Assembly: GCF_050003625.1 (NCBI RefSeq)
Contig: NC_134397.1
Coordinates: forward strand, 270,624,070 to 270,688,069
Direction of reading: 5' to 3'
DNA: 64,000 nt
Origin: Haematobia irritans
Lineage: Eukaryota; Arthropoda; Insecta; Diptera; Muscidae
The translations under genes and the position numbers were made by a program. The notes under the pieces were generated by a model that made no database searches, was not told where the DNA came from, and worked only from the letters and a program-made list of their open reading frames with translations. Positions within the stretch are counted from its first letter, which is position 1; every line of letters starts with the position of its first letter. Shown piece after piece: positions 57,663-64,000 of the stretch.

Positions 57663-58553
57663 AAGGGTGGTTAAATTGTAAGGGCTGATGTTGAATGTGA
57701 ACCACACCTAAACGCCATTTTTTCCGAATTCTATTTGACATTTCTCTATTTCAGACTTACTCAATTTGAACCATGGACGTCGTGAATGGGCAGAATGGTT
57801 CCAAGAAATGGCAACAGTGGATGATCAATTTTCGAAGAAAATCATCTTCAGTGATGAGGCACATTTTCACCTCAGTGGATTGCCGCATTTGGGCGAATGA
57901 GAATCCAAGAGTGATTGTCGAAAAACCAATGCAACCACAAAGAGTGACTGTTTGGTGCGGTTTATGGGCTGGCGGCATCATAGGGCCGTATTTTTTCCAA
58001 AATGAGGCCGGTCATGCAGTTACTTTGAATGGTGTTCGCTATCGTGGGATGATAACGAACTCTTTAGGGCCCGAAATGGAAGATATGGATGTGGACGATA
58101 TGTGGTTTCAGCAGGACGGTACCACTTGCCACACAGCTAACGAAACAATGGCTCTTTTGCGCAACAAATTCAATGACCGTGTTATCTCAGGTAATGGCGA
58201 TGTCAATTAGCCGCCAAGATCATGTGATTTGACACCGTTGGACTTTTTTCTTTGGGGTTATTTGAAAGAAAAGGTGTACATCGATAAGCCAGCAACAATT
58301 CAAGAGCTAAAGGATGAGATAATTCGGAACATCAACGGCATAGAACCTCCATTATGCCTCAGCGTCATCGAAAATTTGGACCATCGGATGAAGGTGTGCC
58401 ACCGAGGTCGCGGCACCCATTTGGCCGATATTTTGCTCCACACATAATTGAGTAATACCAATATATTATAATAAAATAAAATTACAATAATTTCCTAAAT
58501 AGTTTGTGTTTTATTCAAAATCAACATCGGCCCTTGAAATTTTAACCACCCTT
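57663..58553 (+). mobile_element. Tc1/mariner-class element, pseudogenic
   Basis: 891 bp with inverted ends AAGGGTGGTTAAA and (from the right) AAGGGTGGTTAAA, matching on to GGGC(T/C)GATGTTGA, and TA on both sides. The transposase is related to, but distinct from, that at 39590 and 48570 (similar TIR start). The N-terminal half is missing. Confidence 0.9.
57774..58447 (+). pseudogene. Mariner-type transposase with frameshift and nonsense codon
   Basis: The first segment in one frame reads ...IIFSDEAHFHLSG (first Asp). A deletion shifts the frame to CRIWANENPRVIVEK..., through FQQDGTTCHTA (second Asp). TAG at 58208-58210 replaces the Trp expected before PPRSCDLTPLDFFLWG, which then holds the third Asp. 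Past the stop, the frame is open to TAA at 58445-58447. The single base change TGG to TAG and the earlier deletion are enough to inactivate it. Confidence 0.9.
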
Positions 58554-58599
58554 TATAAAGCAAAGAAGGACCATTTTGAGACCCATCGTTTAGTATACC

Positions 58600-58950
58600 G
58601 GGAGCCACCGTGGTGCAATGGTTAGCATGCCCGCCTTGCAAACACAAGGTCGTGGGTTCGATTCCTGCTACGACCGAACACCAACAAGTTTTTCAGCGGT
58701 GGATTATCCCACCTCAGTAATGCTGGTGACATTTCTGAGGGTTTCAAGGCTCTCTAAGTGGTTTCACTGGAATGTGGAACGCCGTTCGGACTCGGCTATA
58801 AAAAGGAGGTCCCTTGTCATTGAGCTTAACTTGGAATCGGGCAGCACTCAGTGATAAGAGAGAAGTTCACCACTGTGGTATCACAATGGACTGAATAGTC
58901 TAAGTGAGCCTGATACATCGGGCTGCCACATAACCTAACCTAACCTAACC
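58600..58950 (+). mobile_element. tRNA-derived SINE, full-length, copy C
   Basis: GGGAGCCACCGTGGTGCAAT head, GGTTCGATTCC B-box, tail CCTAACCTAACCTAACC. A probable short target duplication TATAC flanks it (left TAGTATACC, right TATACTGATC). Very similar to copies A and B, so the family has moved recently. Confidence 0.9.
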
Positions 58951-59178
58951 TATACTGATCTTCTCAAAATTAATTTCTGAGACGATTTAGCGGTGTCCGT
59001 CTGTCTGTGCATGTATTTTTGTGTGCAAAGTACAGCTCGCAGTTTAAGTCCGATATTTCGCTAATTTGTCATAGGTCTTATTTTGGCTCAAAGACAATCC
59101 CATATATACTCGTATTCGTCACCGATCTGGTAAAAATTACTTTTTGTCAACCGGTCTTCTTCGAATTTCGACTACAAA

Positions 59179-59772
59179 GTAGATGTGTGTACGTGAGTAA
59201 TTGTTTACTCACGCTCACGCACACTCACGAAGGAAAAACCTTACTCACGCACGATATTGTTTGGTAGGACTCACGCACACTCACGAAAAGAAAATTTGTA
59301 CTCACTCACGAAAATGTCGTGACTCACGAAAAATACCGTCACCCACGAAAAGTGTCGTGACTCACGAACAATTTTTTGATTAATTTACCTTAGCGACGTG
59401 TCTGAAAACATGAGCATTATTAAAATCAAGAACGTTATTACACTCTTCACATCCAAGGTGTCACTAAAATTATAAATTAATTTAACTCTTAAGCGTTTAA
59501 AGTTGGTGAGCGGGATTATTTTCGTGAGCGTAAATCTTTACTCACGTGTAAATCTTTACTCATGGCAACAGCGTGAGTGTGTTTAACAAACCAAAATGTC
59601 GTGCGTGAGCGTGAGTCACTAAAATATTATCTTCGTGAGTGATAATATTTTAGTGACTCACGCTCACGCACGACATTTTGGTTTGTTAATCACACTCACG
59701 CTGTTGCCATGAGCGTCATGTCACGGCTCACGCGTTAGTCACTACAATTTCGTGTCACGTGCACACTTCTAC
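59179..59772. mobile_element. CTCACG-rich TIR element with a long internal palindrome
   Basis: 594 bp. The ends GTAGATGTGTGTACGTGA and (from the right) GTAGAAGTGTGCACGTGA are inverted. The interior has about 25 copies of CTCACG/CGTGAG in both orientations and no coding. It is inserted into an R2-like sequence which resumes at 59773. The 59007-59383 open frames are repeat shadows (His-Thr-His-Ala runs). Confidence 0.75.
59559..59713. repeat. 155-bp near-perfect palindrome
   Basis: Arms of about 73 bp around a loop of about 9 bases (TTCGTGAGT at 59632-59640). The left arm runs from CTCATGGCAACAGCGTGAGT; the right arm ends ACTCACGCTGTTGCCATGAG. Only one small mismatch/indel is seen (TTTAACAAAC against GTTTGTTAAT). 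Confidence 0.9.
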
Positions 59773-59813
59773 TACCAAGTCGAAAAAGTTTTAAAAATGG
59801 CATCAAATATACC

Positions 59814-60721
59814 TACACGCAAAAAAATAATTCTTGCCTCCCAAACGAAATTTTAGACAAACAAAGTTCGTTTCTCATTTGCTTTTCGCTGTAAAGAAGT
59901 GTATTTGGAAGAAAAGTACTTTTTGTGATAAACGTTTAGTCTTTTCCAGGATGTAAAAACAATTTAATAAAGACTAACTCAAAAAAAAAGTTTGTTTTCT
60001 TGCTAATTACATTTTCCCTCACATCTTTCTCACATCCATGAGGTTTTTTATTTCTTAACACCTTTTCCTGTTTTCTACAATGTAGAAGAAATTATACGAT
60101 TTTATAAATTTTGTAAAATTTTGTTTTACCTTTCGCCTGGACGGCGAATCGAACCGCGGACCATGCACTTTGTAAGCCAACACACTAACCACTGAGCTAT
60201 GTACCTGTTATGGTCATCAATAGATAATTATCCATATAAGTTATATTTATATAGCATAGCTTGCGGCGCCCACGAACCGAATAAACAAAGCTTATTTAAC
60301 AGAAGCAAACATTTAGTTTGGCACCGTGGAGCAGTGGTTACTACGTCTGACTTGCATGCCAAGGGTCGTGGGTTCGATCCCTGCTTCGACCAAAGTTTTT
60401 TTTTTTTTTAATTTATTCCAGATATGTTCGGAAGATTCCGAAAAAATGTTCAACATTACATTGTACTATATTAAATTTTGAACTGTAAAATGTGTCTCAT
60501 TAAAGACCTAAAGTCAGAAAAGAACAGTGTTTTGTATAAACGAAATGGACTGTGTTATTGTTTCAAAAATAACTTTTTTTATTGAAAAAATAAAAATTTT
60601 GTAACAAACGAATTTTTTGGTGATAAAAGTTCAAAATTTTCGAAGCAATTCAAAAAAACTCTAACAAAAGAAAAACGTTTTCGGTACACGTTTTCCAAAC
60701 GTTTTTTTTTTTCTTTGCGTG
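59814..60721 (+). mobile_element. Twin tRNA-like TIR element, copy 2 (full-length)
   Basis: 908 bp with inverted ends TACACGCAAAAAAA and (from the right) CACGCAAAGAAAAAA, flanked by the direct repeat TATACC (59808-59813 and 60722-60727). Two divergent tRNA-like modules: minus 60131-60206 (A-box TAGCTCAGTGGTTAG, B-box GGTTCGATTC) and plus 60320-60391 (A-box TGGAGCAGTGGTTAC, B-box GGTTCGATCCC, a CTTG/CAAG stem). About 113 bp lies between them. The plus module is clearly related to the SINE head in this window (shared GTCGTGGGTTCGAT and CCTGCTTCGACC). Confidence 0.8.
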
Positions 60722-60727
60722 TATACC

Positions 60728-62450
60728 TCTAATTCACATTTATTGCCCGACAAATCATAAATTTTTTAATAACATTTTGTTCCACAGGGTATTAGACAGT
60801 TTAAATTTAAAAGTTTATATATTTTGTCGAAGTTTAATTTTTTTTCAAGTCGGTTCAAATTTAAAAACATATTATGGAAATCTTTATGAAAATACATATA
60901 AATCTTTATATAGTTCCCAACAAATTTGAAGGATTTTAGATGGTATCAAAAGCTTTGTTCTACAAACCTTGTATTTATTCTATTTATGTTAGAGATAAAA
61001 ACAAAAACGACGTATAAATATATTTGATTGCTGGCATTCTTCAAATCATATTGGATATCCAAAAGTCCACGACCCACGTACACCTCTACTAAAAACCTTC
61101 AAAGTTGCGTTGTCCACTTCTTCAGTTCTTCCTGTCATAAACACAAAAAAGATAATAATTTGTTAATCGACATTTTATTGTTTAATGCGGTACGTGTCCA
61201 TTATGATTCCACACAAATGGCCAAACATTAATTGTATGACATCATTTGGCATCATTAATGGCGGAAATGTTGAAGAAGATTATGCCAAATATGCCATTCG
61301 ATTGTGCTCAATTGAGGCCCTAAGTGCGTATACGTGACAAGGACTAATCCAATTATGTTACGTATACGATTAGATATTGCGAAATAACTTTAACAAAATA
61401 CAAAATTCTTAGGGCCAGTTGATCAATGTCTTGTTATTGTTTATCGCATCAATAAAACAGATAACGGCATACAAAAATTTTACTAAAATTCTTCGGAGAG
61501 TGAGAAATTGACCATTATACTCATAAAGAGGGACTTTAATGAAACAAATTTATTTTCTAGTCCAACTTCATGTTAGTAACATTAAAGTGGAAAATATATT
61601 TCTACACGTGGCAATAGATTCAATTGATTTTGCCAGAAGCACAAACAATAATGAAAATTATCTTCCTTAACTTTATTGGCGTCCACTCATTATCTAGACA
61701 AATGATGTTTTCCCATCACAATTTCCAGCTTAAATTAAAGTTCATCATTCCTTTCGGCCCTATAAAGCTACTCAAAAGAGCAAACTAAACACGGATATTA
61801 AGAATTCAGTGGAAATTTTGTAAGTAACATTTCAATTCCATTTGTTATATGACATCAAATGAGAAACACAAAATTCACATAGGCAATTTTCAAAATACGT
61901 GTCATCGCATTCAAATGTCATAATTCAAATATTTAAGGAGTCTAATGCCCGAGTCTAAGCCACGAAAAAAATGTAAACGAAACGTCCACTCGATTTGTCG
62001 TTGATGGATTCGAAACGTGCTAGTCATCACTTAACAAAGGGTCAACATTAGATGAATGACGTCACATAATAGAAGGGGGAATTTATTCATAACCATTTAA
62101 ATAAAAATTTTTTATATCGCATAGGTATGTCCTTGGGCTTGCGTATGTGTTATTGAACTTTACAAATGATACACGGACACTTAATTATGATGTGGAATTT
62201 TAATAAACAAGATCATATCAAGTAAAAATAGTGTTTGGACTTCAATTATTAATTGATCAAATTATTTTCCAATTGAAATGGTTTTAATTAGAAAATCAAA
62301 TTCCAATGCCAAACAACAGATTACTTCAACATGGTATTACAATTATTTATAAGTTTTGTTGGGCAAGTATCACTAAAGAATCGATTTATAAAATTACTAA
62401 AATGTAAATAGCTAGCTACACCAAAAACAAATCTTTGTCGAGATGTATAC
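60728..62450. other. R2 remnant, then unassigned unique region
   Basis: Up to about 61000 it is a decayed R2 end. 61000-62450 has no repeat that I recognise and no supported gene. It is AT-rich with scattered ATG-start frames below 70 codons. Confidence 0.35.
61761..61825 (+). promoter_or_regulatory. Possible TATA promoter with first-exon donor
   Basis: TATAAAG at 61761-61767, A/C-rich sequence about 30 bp downstream where a start site would fall, and GTAAGT at 61820-61825, which could be the donor of a short non-coding first exon. This is only a motif match; no downstream exon is visible. Confidence 0.15.
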
Positions 62451-62755
62451 ATGGGAGCTATATCTAAATCTGAACCGAAGTTGACCAAATTTGGTATTCA
62501 TTACGACACTACCAAATGTACTTCTTGTGCACAATTTTAAGGAAATCCATATGGAACCATATGGCTCTGGGACCACTATTGATGATTTTTGTGGGGAATT
62601 TTAAATTAAATTGGGGATTTTTGGGGATGGAAGCGTTCCATTTTGGGGACAAGAGCTCGGAAAATACTGGCAACATATCGTGCATATCAGGCGAAAGATG
62701 TATATGAGAGTTGTATATAAATCTCAATCGATTTGGGTGATATGATGATATAATT
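62451..62755 (+). repeat. Diverged R2 units with a small inserted repeat
   Basis: TGGGAGCTATATCTAAATCT at 62452 and related sequence at about 62690-62750 belong to R2. Between them, 62590-62676 holds a TTGGGGA-rich segment ending ATACTGGCAACA, related to about 14930-15060. Confidence 0.55.
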
Positions 62756-62774
62756 AAAACAAGCGGAATTAAAC

Positions 62775-63933
62775 ACTGCGCCACACTGTGGAACAGGGTA
62801 TTATAAGTTAGTGCATATGTTTGCAACACCCAGAAGGAGACGAGATAGACACATGGTGTCTTTGGCAAAATTGATCAGGATGGGCTCTTGAGTCGATACA
62901 GCCATGTCCGTCTGTCCGTGAACACATTTTTGTAATCAAAGTCTAGGTCGCAGTTTTAGTGCAATCGACTTCAAATTTGGCACAAGTATGTGTTTTGGCT
63001 CAAAAGAGAATCCTATTGATTTTGGAAGAAATCGGTTCAGATTTAGATATAGCTCCCATATATATATTTCGCCCGATATGGACTTATATGGCCCCAGAAG
63101 AACAATTAGTACTATAGTCAAGTGTACCAAATTTTATTGAAATCGGTTCAGATTTAGATATAGCTCCCATATATATCTTTCGCTCGATATGGACTAATGC
63201 GGTCCCAGAAGCCAGAGTTTTACCCCAATTTGGTTGAAATTTTGCACTACGAATACAATTCGTAGTGTAGTCAAGTGTGACAAATTTTGTTGAAATCGGT
63301 TCAGATTTAGATATAGCTCCCATATATATCGTTCGCCCGATTTACACTCATATGACCACAGTGGCCAATCTTTTACTCCGATTTAATTTAAATTTTGCAC
63401 AGGGAGTAGAATTAGCATTGTAGCTATGCGTGCCAAATTTGGTTGAAATCGGTTCAGATTTAGATATAGCTCCCATATATATGTTTGTCTGATTTCGCAA
63501 AAATGGTCAAAATACCAACATTTTCCTTGTAAAATCGCCACTGCTTAGTCGAGAGTTGTAAAAATTACTCTAATTTTCCCAAACTTCTAATAATATATAT
63601 CGAGCGATAAATCATAAATAAACTTTTGCGAAGTTCCCTTAAAATTGCTTCAGATTTAAATGTTTCCCAAATTTTTTTTTACTAACATTGTGTTCCACCC
63701 TAGTGCATAAACCGACTTAAATTTTGAGTCTATAGACTTTGTAGAAGTCTATCAAATTCTGTCCAGATCTAGTGATATTTAAATGTATGTATTTGAGACA
63801 AACCTTTATATATAGCCCCCAACACATTTGACGGGTGATATATGGTATAGAAAATTTAGATCTACAAAGTGGTGCAGGGTATAATAATATATAATGTCGG
63901 CCCCGCCCGACTTTAAACTTTCCTTACTTGTTT
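62775..63933 (-). repeat. R2 tandem-repeat element, copy 4
   Basis: The hairpin end CTGCGCCACACTGTGGAACA, the CATGTCCGTCTGTCCGTG region, about four units, and the end GTCGGCCCCGCCCGAC ... CTTTCCTTACTTGTTTG at 63933. Same orientation as copies 2 and 3. Confidence 0.85.
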
Positions 63934-63934
63934 G

Positions 63935-64000
63935 ATCCGGAAGTGCTGCAAACGTGGCGCAGAAGCGATGAATTTAACATGGACTTCCCAGCGAAAAAAA
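63935..64000. repeat. Partial TIR element at window edge (CCCAGC family)
   Basis: GATCCGGAAGTGCTGCAAAC ... GGCGCAGAAGCGATGAATTT matches the reverse complement of part of 52910-52990, and CCCAGCGAAAAAAA at 63987 resembles that family's end. It is cut off by the window. Confidence 0.5.

Larger units (their letters stand above)
57590..61000 (-). repeat. Old R2-like element with four nested insertions
   Basis: R2-type pieces lie in order: an end junction CTTTCCTTACTTGTTACACC and the AGGGTATAATAAG hairpin arm (57590-57660); 58554-58599; the CGGTGTCCGTCTGTCTGTGC region (58951-59178); the AGTCGAAAAAGTTTTAAAAA region (59773-59813); and the end B-like region AGATGGTATCAAAAGCTTTG (60728-61000). Between them sit a mariner, a SINE, a palindromic TIR element and a twin tRNA-like element. 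The R2 sequence is more diverged than at 27416 or 62775, so it is older. Confidence 0.65.

Noticed and set aside
59007..59383. His/Thr-rich open frames
   Set aside because: Translations of the CTCACG repeat.

Overview
The window looks like euchromatic DNA of a calyptrate (probably muscid) fly. It is AT-rich and dominated by nested transposable elements. It holds one recognisable host gene fragment and a relic mariner whose protein resembles the Himar (horn fly) group. Its tandem-repeat-bearing elements, with ends such as ACAAGTATATACGGCCGT and ACAAGTAAGGAAAGTC, look like those I associate with Musca, Stomoxys and Haematobia. The species assignment is inference; no database search was possible.

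Host gene. Positions 12121-13942 (+) carry the last two coding exons of a rhodopsin-like neuropeptide receptor. Exon one encodes TM6 and TM7 with CWAPFH and NPLLYN motifs. Exon two encodes a long Gly/Ser/Thr-rich cytoplasmic tail. The sequence best fits a pyrokinin / neuromedin-U-type receptor. Upstream exons (TM1-TM5) are not in the window, so most or all of 1-12120 is probably intron. It is filled with repeats. The 3' UTR has polyadenylation signals near 14555-14586.

Layout. 163-739 and 11252-11825 are inverted copies of an AT-rich TIR element. 1727-5148 is a TIR element split by a 2.8-kb hAT-like insertion (2063-4864), which itself holds further repeats. 6573-11240 are tandem-repeat elements (called R1 and R2 here). 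15162-26234 is a second copy of the 1.7-kb-position TIR element, split by a very young 10.4-kb gypsy-class LTR retrotransposon (15677-26088, minus strand). 27-31.5 kb are further R2 elements. 33.3-35.8 kb is a tRNA-derived SINE and a large array of about 29-bp units. 37.9-41.1 kb is an R1 inverted duplication holding a Tc1/mariner element. 41.6-48.6 kb is an R3 element with an apparently perfect 2.52-kb tandem duplication. 48.6-49.5 kb is a sister copy of the same Tc1/mariner. 51.1-58.95 kb is a cluster of SINEs, mariner relics and a hAT-like MITE. 57.6-61 kb is an old R2-like element carrying four nested insertions, among them a CTCACG-rich palindromic element and an element with two divergent tRNA-like promoters. 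62.4-63.9 kb is more R2.

Most notable. (1) The gypsy-class element has a Gag with a full RING-H2 signature at its N-terminus. Its capsid region stops abruptly, and gag is separated from an intact, same-frame pol only by one TAA and four codons. Its 2.6-kb LTRs differ at one visible position. (2) There is a TIR-bounded element with two head-to-head tRNA-like modules, present in two copies. (3) There is a 155-bp near-perfect palindrome built of CTCACG motifs. (4) R1, R2 and R3 appear to be one superfamily with shared architecture: a hairpin end, a (T)CCGTCTG tract, an array of about 155-180-bp units and a GC-rich hairpin end.
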